A DNA stretch of 64,000 nucleotides from Clostridia bacterium (GTDB taxonomy: Bacteria > Bacillota > Clostridia > Oscillospirales > Acutalibacteraceae): positions 1-64,000 of the forward strand of contig JAFSIV010000012.1 of assembly GCA_017439585.1 (NCBI GenBank), given 5' to 3'. Of the stretch, positions 27,506-37,033 are shown piece after piece; position 1 is the stretch's first letter, and every line of letters starts with the position of its first letter. Position numbers and translations under genes: made by a program. Under the pieces are notes generated by a model. The model had not been told where the DNA came from and did not search any database. It saw nothing but the letters and a program-made list of their open reading frames with translations.

Positions 27506-29104
27506 TTATTTTACTTCAGTCATACGGAACTTCTTAATATAATTATTAGTTGAAAGGTCAAAAGTTCTTCTAACTTCCTTCATAATCTCAGCACCGTCTG
27601 TTTTCTTCAACATATTCATAACAGTTGCAATGTTAACATCTGCGAAAACTATCGGGCTTTCATAAGTGTATATAAGCGAAACTGCAAAAGGACTTTCCTT
27701 ATAAGCTTTAAGCGGGAAATCGTAAATCTTTGTGCTATTGTAATACACATCGAAAACGCTCGCGTTGTATTTAGTTAAAGAATCATCCTTAATTTCTCTT
27801 GCATCATAATTGAAAGGACGGATACCGCCGCTTGAACGAACGGTAAATTTCTTCAACTGGTCTTCGTTGCAAAGGAATACCAAAAATTCTTTTGCCAAAT
27901 CCTTATGAGCTGCACCACTGGGTACGAACATAAAGTCATCATATGCGCAATATAGATACTTTTCGCTTTCATGTCCGTCAAGAGCGGGAATATTCATGAA
28001 ACGAATATCTGAATCCTGCTTTCCGTCAGAATCACTGTCAAGAACACCTGTAAGTCTAGCTTCAGACTCACCGAAAGAACTTGCAAATGCGATTACAGGT
28101 CTTTCCTCGTTACGCTCTGCGTATAATGCACGGGTAAGCTCCTGAGTTGAGATAGTGTTAACAGCAGAAAGGCTGTTTTTATAAGAACCGGATTTTGTAT
28201 CGATAACAAGCTTTTTGAAATTATCAAGCGAAGCGGCTATACCCTTTTGCTCAAAAACCTTGCTTGAAAAAGTCTGGTTAAGAGTGGTCTTTGAGGTGTT
28301 GCCAAAGTTCCAGAAATCATAGAAGCTTCCCTGACCTGCAACATTTGAATCATAAAGACCCTGATACTGAGCCCACCAGGTGAACATAAAGTAATAAACC
28401 TGCTCTAATGCTAATGCAGACCAACCAAACGGAACATATTTATGACCATCTTTGCTCTTATAAGCATTGATATCATCACAAAGTGCCAACCATTCGGTAA
28501 GATTTTTAGGAGGAGCAATCCATTTATTTGTGGACTTATCAACCGATTCGGCAGATACCGCAGCAGAAGATGTATGAGGAATTTTCTTTAATACATCATT
28601 GTTATATGCAAGAGACATAGGCATTGCGGTAAACGGAACAATCCAAGGATAAGAATCACCTGTTCCAACCTGTCTTTCAATATAACAGCGGCCAACTACC
28701 TCAGGGTCTATGTATTCCGAAATCTTAACATCGCCCTTTGAGGTTTTAACGGTGGAATCAAAAACGCTTTTAAGGTTTTCAACATAACCGTTTTGAACCC
28801 AGCTCTGCCAACGGTTTGAAGAGCCGATATACACGTCTGCAATATTTTTACCAGCAGTTAGATTGTTTTCTGCGCCACAGTCCATATCAGAAGAAGGAAC
28901 AACCTGAATCTTAACTCCCTTTTCTTCTTCAAATTCCTTAGCGGCTTCCTCAATCCAATCATCGCCGTAAGCACCTGAATAGTATTTAACAACTAAATCA
29001 TAATTCTTGCTATCGGCATCCGAACCGGATGAACCGCAAGCGGTCATACAAGCAAGAATAGCACCCACGAGTGCCACCGCCAAAAGTCTTCTAAAAATTT
29101 TCAT
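27506..29104 (-). CDS. Extracellular solute-binding lipoprotein (family 1, sugar ABC transporter)
   Basis: 532 residues. A lipoprotein signal peptide (MKIFRRLLAVALVG) with lipobox MTAC is followed by a GSSGSD linker and a family 1 solute-binding fold, with lines such as VVKYYSGAYGDDWIEEAAKEF and an AKEFLVFLCNEDQLKKF segment near the C-terminal lobe. At over 500 residues it is longer than the classical maltose-binding size, resembling binding proteins for larger or complex oligosaccharides. It lies between the two permease genes and is preceded by a GGAG site at the right distance. It captures the glycan released by the surface hydrolases and delivers it to the permeases. Ligand unknown. Confidence 0.9.
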   Translation of the reverse strand: MKIFRRLLAVALVGAILACMTACGSSGSDADSKNYDLVVKYYSGAYGDDWIEEAAKEFEEEKGVKIQVVPSSDMDCGAENNLTAGKNIADVYIGSSNRWQSWVQNGYVENLKSVFDSTVKTSKGDVKISEYIDPEVVGRCYIERQVGTGDSYPWIVPFTAMPMSLAYNNDVLKKIPHTSSAAVSAESVDKSTNKWIAPPKNLTEWLALCDDINAYKSKDGHKYVPFGWSALALEQVYYFMFTWWAQYQGLYDSNVAGQGSFYDFWNFGNTSKTTLNQTFSSKVFEQKGIAASLDNFKKLVIDTKSGSYKNSLSAVNTISTQELTRALYAERNEERPVIAFASSFGESEARLTGVLDSDSDGKQDSDIRFMNIPALDGHESEKYLYCAYDDFMFVPSGAAHKDLAKEFLVFLCNEDQLKKFTVRSSGGIRPFNYDAREIKDDSLTKYNASVFDVYYNSTKIYDFPLKAYKESPFAVSLIYTYESPIVFADVNIATVMNMLKKTDGAEIMKEVRRTFDLSTNNYIKKFRMTEVK

Positions 29105-29133
29105 ACAAACATCTCCTTATAATATTTTTAAAT

Positions 29134-29982
29134 TTATCCTTTAATACCGCCGCCCAAAGACACGGTCATAATTTTCTTTTGGAAAACAAAATATAAAATC
29201 AATGTGGGAATAAGCATCAAAACGATAGTTGCAAAGAGTTCGGGATAACTGTATCCTAAATCAATTTTATCGGATATCTCTTTAACACCAACGCCAAGTG
29301 TCGGGTGGGTTGGCAAGAACAGATAAGGTCCTGAGAAATCGTTCCAGGTTCCAATAAAGCCCATTACCCATTGCGCTGCAATAAGGTTTATTGCCTGAGG
29401 ACATAAAATCTGTATGAATGTTCGCCAATATCCCGCGCCGTCCATCATTGCTGCTTCGCTATATGTATGTGATATATTTTTAAATACTGAATAATACATC
29501 AAAAATCCGAAGCCCGAAACACCGCAAGACATTACTATAAGACCTAAATGCTTATCAAATAATCCTATATCGTTAAGCAGCTTATAAACATACGGTGTTG
29601 TACCTGCAACCGAAACAAACATTGGCATAAGGAAAATAAAATAGAAAACATTTTTTAATTTATAATCAAAGCTTGCAATCGCATGCCCCGCGCAAAGCGA
29701 AAAGAAGGTTGATACCGTTGGTATACAAAGCGAAAGGAAAAGGCTGTTTGCAAACATTTCCAAAATATTGTTCTCGCCGGTAAATAGCAGTTTATAATTT
29801 TCAAAAGTAAAGCTCGTGAATTTCCATTGGTCATAGAAGAATTCATTGTTATTGGGTTTGAACGAATTTATAAACATCCATATAAGCGGTAAAAGAAGTG
29901 TTGCCGCATAAATGCAAAATAAGACAAACAAAATGCCCATTATTATGCGGTTTTCTTTTTTTGCTTTCTTAATTTTCTTCAT
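29134..29982 (-). CDS. CUT1 sugar ABC transporter permease (MalG-like), first gene of operon
   Basis: About 282 residues with a highly basic start (MKKIKKAKKENR) and six predicted helices. The EAA loop reads SEAAMMDGAGYWRTFIQILCP, and the end, VSLGGGIKG, is typical of MalG/LacG-type permeases. I choose the ATG at 29982 over the TTG at 29991 because the GGGAGG site lies too close to the TTG. It is the first gene of the operon whose promoter carries the shared operator at 30034-30082, divergent from the AraC regulator. Translation probably proceeds to the binding lipoprotein 29 bp downstream. Confidence 0.9.
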   Translation of the reverse strand: MKKIKKAKKENRIIMGILFVLFCIYAATLLLPLIWMFINSFKPNNNEFFYDQWKFTSFTFENYKLLFTGENNILEMFANSLFLSLCIPTVSTFFSLCAGHAIASFDYKLKNVFYFIFLMPMFVSVAGTTPYVYKLLNDIGLFDKHLGLIVMSCGVSGFGFLMYYSVFKNISHTYSEAAMMDGAGYWRTFIQILCPQAINLIAAQWVMGFIGTWNDFSGPYLFLPTHPTLGVGVKEISDKIDLGYSYPELFATIVLMLIPTLILYFVFQKKIMTVSLGGGIKG

Positions 29983-30018
29983 TTTAGGCAAAATCCTCCC
30001 ATGATTTTTTAAAATTGT

Positions 30019-30082
30019 AACATACGGAAATTTTTTTGTATATCAAAAATTAAGCAAATCATACAAAAAATTAAACATTTTT
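30019..30082 (-). promoter_or_regulatory. Operator and promoter of the transporter operon (copy 1 of shared element)
   Basis: The plus strand holds TTTGTATA (30035-30042), a 17-bp spacer and CATACAAA (30060-30067), an inverted repeat. It lies within a 49-bp block (30034-30082) matching 40288-40336 at 42 of 49 positions. For the minus-strand operon, a -35-like TTGATA (30046-30041) overlaps one half site, and TATGTT (30024-30019) lies 16 bp on. This arrangement suits activation by a regulator bound at the -35 region. Confidence 0.7.
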
Positions 30083-30340
30083 TTAAGTTTTATAATTAAA
30101 CTGTTATAATTTTAAAAAATTTTAAAATAAATCGAAAAATCATGCATTTTTACAATATCAGCTCAAAAATCATATTTTTATTTTAAATCAATAAAACAAA
30201 CGCCTCAAGTGGAATATATTATCAGTTTTCCCTTAATTTGTTATAGTAGTTAAAAAATTAAAAAACCGTCATTTTTAAGCCTTTAAAGCCAAAAAGAACG
30301 GTTTACTTAAAATTGCAAAAATTACGCAAAACAAATTGAC
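30083..30340. other. AT-rich divergent intergenic region
   Basis: This is the rest of the 438-bp gap between the transporter operon and the AraC gene. It is strongly AT-rich and contains an imperfect inverted repeat, AAACCGT near 30262 with ACGGTTT near 30298, which could be a second regulatory site or a weak hairpin. No open reading frame with a ribosome binding site is seen. Confidence 0.4.
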
Positions 30341-30369
30341 TTGACATTATTAAAATACGAATATATAAT
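30341..30369 (+). promoter_or_regulatory. Consensus promoter of the AraC-family regulator
   Basis: Perfect TTGACA (30341-30346), a 17-bp spacer and perfect TATAAT (30364-30369), about 50 bp before the ATG. This implies constant, fairly strong expression of the regulator. Confidence 0.85.
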
Positions 30370-30420
30370 ACAATTAAATATACATTTAATATCATTTTTT
30401 ATAATAATCGGGAGGCTAAA

Positions 30421-31335
30421 ATGCAGGACATATACGAAGAAAAAGGCGAAACTCGGCTTGAAGATTATGAAATTGTATATCAAATATGCGACCATCCGGT
30501 TTTAATGACTTCACCTCATTATCATAACGTTATTGAAATAATATATATTTTGGAGGGTGAGTTTCTTATAACCGTAAGCAATAAAAAATATACTCTTCGC
30601 CCCGGAGAAATGGTTTTAATCAATGCAAAGGAAGTTCATTCGGTTAATATATTGGATTACGGTATACATAGGTCCTTTGCAGTTAAATTCTTGCCCGAAA
30701 CAATTTGCTCCGATAGTCAATCACTTATGGAGCTTAAATATGTTATTCCTTATATTGTTTCGTTCTCTGATTTTAAAACTCACTATACAAGAGACGAGGT
30801 TGAAAATTCTAATATTAAAAATTGTATAGATAACATTATGAAAGAGGACCGCGAACGCGGATATGCATATAAATTTGCAACCAGAATATATATTTCGCAT
30901 TTGTTTTTGGATTTAATCCGCAAGGTTAATACAATTAATCCAAACGAAGAAGAAATAAAGGATAATGTAAAGAAAGAATTTACAAACATATTCCGTTTTA
31001 TTTCTAATCATTACACCGAAAAATTAACAGCAGTTCAAATTGCTAAAAGATTTGGTTTGAGGCAATCGGATTTTTCGGCTCATTTTAAAAAGATAACAGG
31101 TAAAAGCTTTAATGAATATTTGAATTATGTCAGAATTTGCAAAGCTAAAAGAATGCTTATAAGCTCCGAAAAAAACATTACCGAGATTGCTTTCTCGGTA
31201 GGTTTTACAAACACAAGCTACTTTATCAACTGCTTTAAAGCCCAAATGGGCATAACCCCTGCAAGCTTCAAGCAAATATACACCGACCCGCCCGCCAGCG
31301 TTTATTATCACTTAGAACAAAATATTGAAGAATAA
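30421..31335 (+). CDS. AraC-family transcriptional regulator with cupin sensor domain
   Basis: 304 residues. The N-terminal cupin-like sensor (about 20-110) shows SPHYHNVIEIIYILEG and YTLRPGEMVLINAKEVHSV. The C-terminal double helix-turn-helix (about 190-295) shows LTAVQIAKRFGLRQSDFSAHFKK and the signature ITEIAFSVGFTNTSYFINCFKAQMGITP. Such proteins usually activate sugar-use operons on binding an effector through the cupin. It is divergent from the transporter operon and close to the GH42 operon, and both of those promoters carry the same operator-like element. It therefore probably switches on uptake and digestion together. The start at 30421 follows GGGAGG. It is monocistronic with a terminator at 31359-31399. 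Confidence 0.9.
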   Translation: MQDIYEEKGETRLEDYEIVYQICDHPVLMTSPHYHNVIEIIYILEGEFLITVSNKKYTLRPGEMVLINAKEVHSVNILDYGIHRSFAVKFLPETICSDSQSLMELKYVIPYIVSFSDFKTHYTRDEVENSNIKNCIDNIMKEDRERGYAYKFATRIYISHLFLDLIRKVNTINPNEEEIKDNVKKEFTNIFRFISNHYTEKLTAVQIAKRFGLRQSDFSAHFKKITGKSFNEYLNYVRICKAKRMLISSEKNITEIAFSVGFTNTSYFINCFKAQMGITPASFKQIYTDPPASVYYHLEQNIEE

Positions 31336-31358
31336 AATGCTATAATAAAAACAATCTA

Positions 31359-31399
31359 AAAAAGTTCGGAAGACTGAAAAGTCAACCGAACTTTTTGTT
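31359..31399. terminator. Bidirectional terminator between the AraC gene and the GH42 operon
   Basis: AAAAGTTCGG pairs with CCGAACTTTT and an inner GACT/AGTC stem extends it, with a T run on the plus side and A/T runs on the other. It lies between the convergent AraC gene and the last gene of the 31400-40187 operon. Confidence 0.8.
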
Positions 31400-32689
31400 T
31401 TATCTAAATAATATTTTTTGCTCTGCACTTAGGATTATTTCTTTCGGAACCCTATAATATTTAACTATCGGAGTTAATTTCATACCGTCAACCAAAACGG
31501 TTTCTTCGGCATAAGGCAAAAGCGATTCATCAGGCAAAGAATAAATTATATCTGAGTCCAGATAAATTCCGTTCTCGTTTTTCTCAACCTTACCAAAGAT
31601 TTCAGCATATAAAAGTGCTTTGTTTTCGTTTATATACCATAATCCTTCCGCCAAACGCATACTGCAACAAAACTCTGCTTCATAGGTCCTCGCTTTGAGA
31701 TACTCCCAAGGACTACCCTCTGTTACAAGGGTATCAGTACCTGCGCCGCCGTTATCTCTTTGCAAAGTAGCAAAGCCATTATGATAAATTCTTGCGGCAG
31801 TTTTTCGGTATGCTTCATTTTCAGTTTCTTTATATAACTCTAATGCGAGCATAAGCGAATCAACCACTGCGCAAGGCTCAGTCCAGGTATCAGGGCGATT
31901 CCACCAATTAAGATTTTGGTAGGTATATGTCATACCGCCGCCGTTTACATATAAATCATATATTTCTTTTGCACCATTTATATATTTTTCCTCTGCCGTA
32001 ACAGAATACATACGCATCATTCCGCGGGCGGCAGTTAAGGTGCAGTGTGTTTGCACACGAAGCTTCACTTTATCAATAGATAGATAAACCTCTATCATTT
32101 CATCAAGCAATTCTTTTACAGCCTCGTTTTTTGTGATTTTATACACATGGGAAAGCCCATCAACACTCATAAAAGCGCAGCCAATATCACTGGATAGAAG
32201 CCAGTTATTGCAGTAACCGATTTCATTTCCGCTAACACCGCCTTCGTCTTTTTCGGTACGGTCTATTGGATAAGTGGCGTATAGACCTTTTGTTCTCATA
32301 AAAAGGTTTTCGGTTATACTTTTTATAACCTCTAAAACAAATTTATCCCCAAATTGCTCGTAGTATTCGCAAAGTCCTCTAAGCAACCAAGAATGTCCCG
32401 AAAGCTGTTGTTCTAAGATAACATCAGAACGGATTGTACCCAAATATCCTTTTTCGTTAAGCTTAGAGGGAAGCTTTTCAAGCATTTCGGTCATACAAGG
32501 TATTTTTTCGCCGCTTATTTTATAATGCGAAACAAATGCGAGTAATGCTCTGCCCTCTTTGTCAGCAGGCCAATCATAAGTCTCAGGTGCAAATACCTCA
32601 TTTATCTGATAATAAGAAGATTCTGCAAGTCTTTTAAAATTAAGAGCAATTCGGGTGCTTAATTCTTTTTCATTTATATGTTTTATCAT
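31400..32689 (-). CDS. Putative (alpha/alpha)6-barrel glycosidase, GH127-like
   Basis: 429 residues, cytoplasmic, helical throughout. It shows a GYLGTIR line, the GHSWLLRGLCEYYEQF helix, QTHCTLTAARGMMRMY and a YEAEFCCSMRLAEGLWYIN block. The EAEFCC pattern with neighbouring cysteines recalls the zinc/cysteine active site of GH127 (beta-L-arabinofuranosidase, DUF1680), but I am not certain of the family and no substrate can be claimed. It is the last of five genes transcribed from the GH42 promoter (gap 76 bp to the preceding gene), so it probably removes a specific sugar from the same imported glycan. An alternative is a related six-hairpin hydrolase or epimerase fold. Confidence 0.55.
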   Translation of the reverse strand: MIKHINEKELSTRIALNFKRLAESSYYQINEVFAPETYDWPADKEGRALLAFVSHYKISGEKIPCMTEMLEKLPSKLNEKGYLGTIRSDVILEQQLSGHSWLLRGLCEYYEQFGDKFVLEVIKSITENLFMRTKGLYATYPIDRTEKDEGGVSGNEIGYCNNWLLSSDIGCAFMSVDGLSHVYKITKNEAVKELLDEMIEVYLSIDKVKLRVQTHCTLTAARGMMRMYSVTAEEKYINGAKEIYDLYVNGGGMTYTYQNLNWWNRPDTWTEPCAVVDSLMLALELYKETENEAYRKTAARIYHNGFATLQRDNGGAGTDTLVTEGSPWEYLKARTYEAEFCCSMRLAEGLWYINENKALLYAEIFGKVEKNENGIYLDSDIIYSLPDESLLPYAEETVLVDGMKLTPIVKYYRVPKEIILSAEQKILFR

Positions 32690-32765
32690 AGCATAGCCTC
32701 TTTCAGTTCGTAGAACTCTTTTTTTACTGAGTTTAATTAAAACCTTATATTTATCACGCCGAATT

Positions 32766-34523
32766 TCAAGCTTTTATCTCTATATCTCTATATTCACCGT
32801 TAATAAAGATGTTTTTTAGTGATACACCACCCAGAATAAAAGGAACATTTTCTCTATAAGAAATATTGTTTCCATCAAAAACAATATTCAAAAGCCCGTC
32901 GGTAATAACTCTGCAATATAGTGCACTTTCTGCACTGAGGTGCCTCATATTACCCTCTGGATATGCTTCAACCGGATATGGAACTCTCTCTCCAAGCAAT
33001 CTTTTTTCCGAATATTTTTTAAGCATTGAAAAAGCCTTTTCAGCTTTTCCTGAACGGAATAACGCTGCTAAAAAATAAAGAGCACTTCTATCCCACATAG
33101 TTTTTTCGCCCTCAGTAGTTCTGCAACTATAATCATTCCAAAGAGTATCCTCTATTGAGGCAAGAGTATCTTCCGCTCGGTCAAAAACACCCATATAAAT
33201 CGGAAGGCAGTTCCAAGCCCTGATATCATTACAACCCTTATGATAAGCATAAGTATTATAACCTTTAACTTCTGCTGCGAAATGTTCTTCAAACGCTTTA
33301 TAAATATGTTCTCTCAAATCTGTTGCTTTACGGCATAGCTCTTCTTTTCCGTATTTCTTCCACAAAATTGAAACAAGTTCAAGACCTCCAAAAGCTAGTG
33401 AGGTGGTTGAGAGGTTGACACCTGAGGATATTCTTCCTTCTAACTCATCCGAATCAGAATATACCGCACCATCATCCATTGTTTTGAGTTTGATGTATTC
33501 AACACACCATTCAAGTGCTTTTTCCTGTCCTGCGTCCGGTGCTTTGCCTGTCGTTAACAGATACCTTGAAAGTCCAAAAAGATACATAGCAGTATCGCCT
33601 CTGTCACCTGCTGCGGTCCAATAATCAAGTCCTTCCGCTATTACACTGCTTGGAATACAACGATATTCATCGTTCATATAAGGCTCATACCACCTGAATG
33701 CATTTTCGCTAGCCTCCATCGCTTTTTTATCACCTGTAAAGGCAAACCAAGGTGCCGCATATTCAAGCTGATCATTACACCATACTGCCGCATAATAGGA
33801 ATATCCGCCGGGGCAGTGAACCAGACCTTTTTTTGTCCGAAAAATGCTTTCTCCTGCACGAATCTTTGCAAAAGCAAATTCTGTATCTATAACATCGTCA
33901 CCCGTAGTCAGGTCGCATTGGCTAATTAGCTCCTCAACCCTTGCCACACGCTTTTCGAGCGCATCGGCTTCAAATGGCGGGCTTTGGTTTGCAAAATATG
34001 CTCTGTAAGTGAAAATCACACGAAATGCACTGCCACTTTTCACTACACTCGGCTTCTTATCAGCAACGCGCTCAACATAGATATATCCTTCACAGCCTAA
34101 TCTTGTTTCAAGACGCTTTATTTTTTCATAAGAGAGTGTAATATCACTCGTTTTTGCTGTTATTTCAATATCCTCATAAAAACAGGAGAGGGTTGTAGAA
34201 GGATAAAAAGACCTTTTAATTATTACCTCTTCAGTATGTGAATAAAAAGTCAATATTCCACTTATCTGTGCCTTATCAAATGTTTCAACACCCAAAAAGT
34301 CAGGTAAAGTTATTCCCCGTATACAGTAACTTCCGTGGGTATTGTTCGGCTGTATTCTGAAATTTGGAAACACGATATCTCTTGTAAGAATTAATTTGCC
34401 GCCCTGCACACCGTAATTAACAATACCGGACACTCGTTCACCGCTCATTTCCAAAAACTCATTATGTCCTTCAAGAGTTTTTGTTTCGGTCATTCTTTTA
34501 TTCTCTACAATATACCATCTCAT
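32766..34523 (-). CDS. Six-hairpin glycosidase-like protein
   Basis: 585 residues without a signal peptide. A beta-rich N-terminal domain (about 1-190) is followed by an (alpha/alpha)6-type helical barrel. Recognisable lines are VHCPGGYSYYAAVWCNDQLEYAAPWFAFTGD, PSSVIAEGLDYWTAAGDRGDTAMYLFGLSRYL and TMWDRSALYFLAALFRSG, with acidic residues placed like those of GH15/GH63/GH78-type glycosidases. I cannot name the family with confidence. The start, ATG at 34523, follows AAGGATTG. It is the fourth gene of the GH42 operon, 40 bp after the GH38 gene, implying a cytoplasmic role in trimming the same substrate. Confidence 0.6.
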   Translation of the reverse strand: MRWYIVENKRMTETKTLEGHNEFLEMSGERVSGIVNYGVQGGKLILTRDIVFPNFRIQPNNTHGSYCIRGITLPDFLGVETFDKAQISGILTFYSHTEEVIIKRSFYPSTTLSCFYEDIEITAKTSDITLSYEKIKRLETRLGCEGYIYVERVADKKPSVVKSGSAFRVIFTYRAYFANQSPPFEADALEKRVARVEELISQCDLTTGDDVIDTEFAFAKIRAGESIFRTKKGLVHCPGGYSYYAAVWCNDQLEYAAPWFAFTGDKKAMEASENAFRWYEPYMNDEYRCIPSSVIAEGLDYWTAAGDRGDTAMYLFGLSRYLLTTGKAPDAGQEKALEWCVEYIKLKTMDDGAVYSDSDELEGRISSGVNLSTTSLAFGGLELVSILWKKYGKEELCRKATDLREHIYKAFEEHFAAEVKGYNTYAYHKGCNDIRAWNCLPIYMGVFDRAEDTLASIEDTLWNDYSCRTTEGEKTMWDRSALYFLAALFRSGKAEKAFSMLKKYSEKRLLGERVPYPVEAYPEGNMRHLSAESALYCRVITDGLLNIVFDGNNISYRENVPFILGGVSLKNIFINGEYRDIEIKA

Positions 34524-34563
34524 AATTTACAATCCTTAATTAACTAAATTGTATTATTATAGA

Positions 34564-36990
34564 CTATTGTTCAATAATTAGAATTTCCTCAACATTGTCA
34601 TCTTTGGTTAATTTAATTGTCTTAACTTCTTGTGCAGTAAAATTCAGCTCAAAACTCTTATTTATCGCAGTAAATTTCACGGTAACAGTTGTAGATATAC
34701 CGGCGGTTTCCGCAAATCTTATAATTAAACCGTCATTATCTTCGCTGTTTTTAAGGGCAGAAATGCTAATGTTTTTCTTGTCTACTTCCAAAGCGGAATA
34801 CTCTTGCGGTAATATACCGTCGTGGTGGGTTTCTTGCACCAGAACAGGAGGCATATTAAGCACTTTTCCGCAGTTTGCAATATCTGCCGTTCTATTTTGG
34901 GTATGGGGGAAAAGTATAAAGTTAAACTCATGTTCACCTTTATCTATAAATTCCATTTCCGAATCCCTTGTGTTTTGAGCGTAATGGTCAAGATAAGCAC
35001 ACGAACGCGCAACAATAACTCTTAAATCGTTATCGGTAGCCGAGTGGCTATATCTTCCGTCGTTTATAAGACCTAATCCAAAGCCTGTATTGCTATCAAC
35101 CATATCTGCCCATTCGTGAGCAACATCCTCTTCCCCATTCGGAGCTTTTTCAATAAATCCATAGGGCATAGAATATACCGCTTTCGGTGACTCAACATTT
35201 ACAGGGAACGAGAATTTTATAAGCTTATATTCCTCGTCAACATCAAGCACACAGCGAATATGAAGTCTTGCATCGTTTTTATATAGAGTATAATACTTTT
35301 TAAGAACCGAATTGCCGTTTTTAGTAACCGATTTTATAGTGGCTCTTATAGGTCCGTTTTCTATAAGACTTAAATCTCCCTCTCCGAAAGCACCTATATC
35401 GTCATTAAGAGTATTAATTAAGTGCGACCAGGTATCGTGCTTAGAATCATCGCAAACGATAGCCTTGCCTAATTCACCCTTTGCAAATTCTAAGTTTTCA
35501 GCCTTTAATACATAAGAGGTTACCGCACCGCTTTCTTTATCAATAACAATTCTTACAAGACTGTTTTCAAGGGTGTTTTCGGTAGCCTTTAAATCGGTTG
35601 GTATTTCTGACTTTATAGAATTTTCCGTTTTTTTATAAACATAGTAAACTCGGTAGCCCATTGGAGGTAATTCTACCTCGAAAAGACATTTAGTAAAGTT
35701 TACACCGTCAGTATAAGGTGCTCTTACCATTTGGAAAGGCACTTCGTTTCCGTTATGGTCAACCACCTTTGTAACACTGTATGCGCCAAAGCTTACACTG
35801 GTTTTAACACTAAACGGATGCGGATTAAAAACAACCATCGGCGAGCCTTCGCCCTCTCTGTACCACAATCTGTCTCGCATTTCAGAAAAATCGGTATCGA
35901 GAAAATCAGTAGTTTTAATTTTGCCTGCAATTCTTTGAAGCGCAAAGTTTTCAAGCTCGTGCGCTTTTTGACGGGCATAGCCGAACGCATTATAGGCGTC
36001 CGTATAAGCTTCTTTAATGCAGCAACCCGCTAAAACATCGTGGAACTGATTAAACATAACCCTTTGCCATGCTTTTTCAAATTCTAAGTTATGAAAATCA
36101 CCGCCTACAATAAGACCTGCCAATGTATCATAGATTTCGGCGCTAACAAGCTCACATTCGCTGCGACGATTTTCAAACTTAACCCTGCTGTTTGCGCTAT
36201 AACAACCCGAAGCATGATGCTTTAAATCACCTGTTACGGTAGGCATTTCTATACCGCCGATATTTTCAAAATACTCATTTGGAGTGGCATACATAAAACC
36301 GTCTTTTTTAACCCATTCCTCAGCCTGCTTTAAATGCTCCTTGGAGGGGCCGCCGCCATGGTTACCAATACCGTAAAAAATCATCTGGTCCTGAGTTTTT
36401 TCAAGATAAAGGTTTACTCTCTCCTCGGATAAATCACCGTTATATAATTCAAGTATTCTGAAAGCTGTAACCTCGCTACCGTCAGTGCCTTGCCATTTAT
36501 GTAAATTTTCCTCAGGAAACAGGGGATTTTCGGTTTCTCTGTTGGGACGCATATAAACATAACTGTCTATACCGGATTTTTTAAACAACTGCGGAAGTGC
36601 GGCGCTATGACCAAAAGAGTCAACATTATAGCCTATATCGGCAATTTTTCCGAAATTTTCTTTCAAAAACTTTTGTGAATAAAGAAAATGTCTGCAAAAA
36701 GACTCGCCCGACGGAATGTTGCAATCAGGCTGCACCCACATACCGCCAACCAATCCCCAGCGGCCTTCTTTTACTCGCTGTTCAATTTCTTTGAACATAT
36801 CGGGGTCAATTTTCTTTATCCAAAAATAGTAACCTGCGCAAGCGCTGGTGAATTTATAATTTTCATTCTCTTTCATTCTATCCAGAGCAGAACGAAAGGT
36901 CGACCTTATCAGCGATAACCCTTCGGATATTCGCCACTGCCAAACAGGATCTAAATGAGCGTTGCCAATAAGGTAATTCTTTTCCGCCAT
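34564..36990 (-). CDS. GH38 alpha-mannosidase (short form)
   Basis: 808 residues. The zinc motif IGNAHLDPVWQW is right at the N-terminus (residues 8-18). The predicted nucleophile Asp124 lies in YNVDSFGHSA, and FHDVLAGCCIKEAYTDAYNAFG follows in the middle. Unlike the 5954-9067 enzyme it lacks the N-terminal beta domain, so the two GH38 enzymes are distant paralogues that may prefer different mannosyl linkages. There is no signal peptide, so it is cytoplasmic. The start has a GGAGATT site. It is preceded by the beta-lactamase-fold gene (43-bp gap) and followed by the six-hairpin glycosidase. Confidence 0.92.
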   Translation of the reverse strand: MAEKNYLIGNAHLDPVWQWRISEGLSLIRSTFRSALDRMKENENYKFTSACAGYYFWIKKIDPDMFKEIEQRVKEGRWGLVGGMWVQPDCNIPSGESFCRHFLYSQKFLKENFGKIADIGYNVDSFGHSAALPQLFKKSGIDSYVYMRPNRETENPLFPEENLHKWQGTDGSEVTAFRILELYNGDLSEERVNLYLEKTQDQMIFYGIGNHGGGPSKEHLKQAEEWVKKDGFMYATPNEYFENIGGIEMPTVTGDLKHHASGCYSANSRVKFENRRSECELVSAEIYDTLAGLIVGGDFHNLEFEKAWQRVMFNQFHDVLAGCCIKEAYTDAYNAFGYARQKAHELENFALQRIAGKIKTTDFLDTDFSEMRDRLWYREGEGSPMVVFNPHPFSVKTSVSFGAYSVTKVVDHNGNEVPFQMVRAPYTDGVNFTKCLFEVELPPMGYRVYYVYKKTENSIKSEIPTDLKATENTLENSLVRIVIDKESGAVTSYVLKAENLEFAKGELGKAIVCDDSKHDTWSHLINTLNDDIGAFGEGDLSLIENGPIRATIKSVTKNGNSVLKKYYTLYKNDARLHIRCVLDVDEEYKLIKFSFPVNVESPKAVYSMPYGFIEKAPNGEEDVAHEWADMVDSNTGFGLGLINDGRYSHSATDNDLRVIVARSCAYLDHYAQNTRDSEMEFIDKGEHEFNFILFPHTQNRTADIANCGKVLNMPPVLVQETHHDGILPQEYSALEVDKKNISISALKNSEDNDGLIIRFAETAGISTTVTVKFTAINKSFELNFTAQEVKTIKLTKDDNVEEILIIEQ

Positions 36991-37033
36991 TATTTAATCT
37001 CCTCAAATTTTATTTCATCGTCATTGTATTAAA

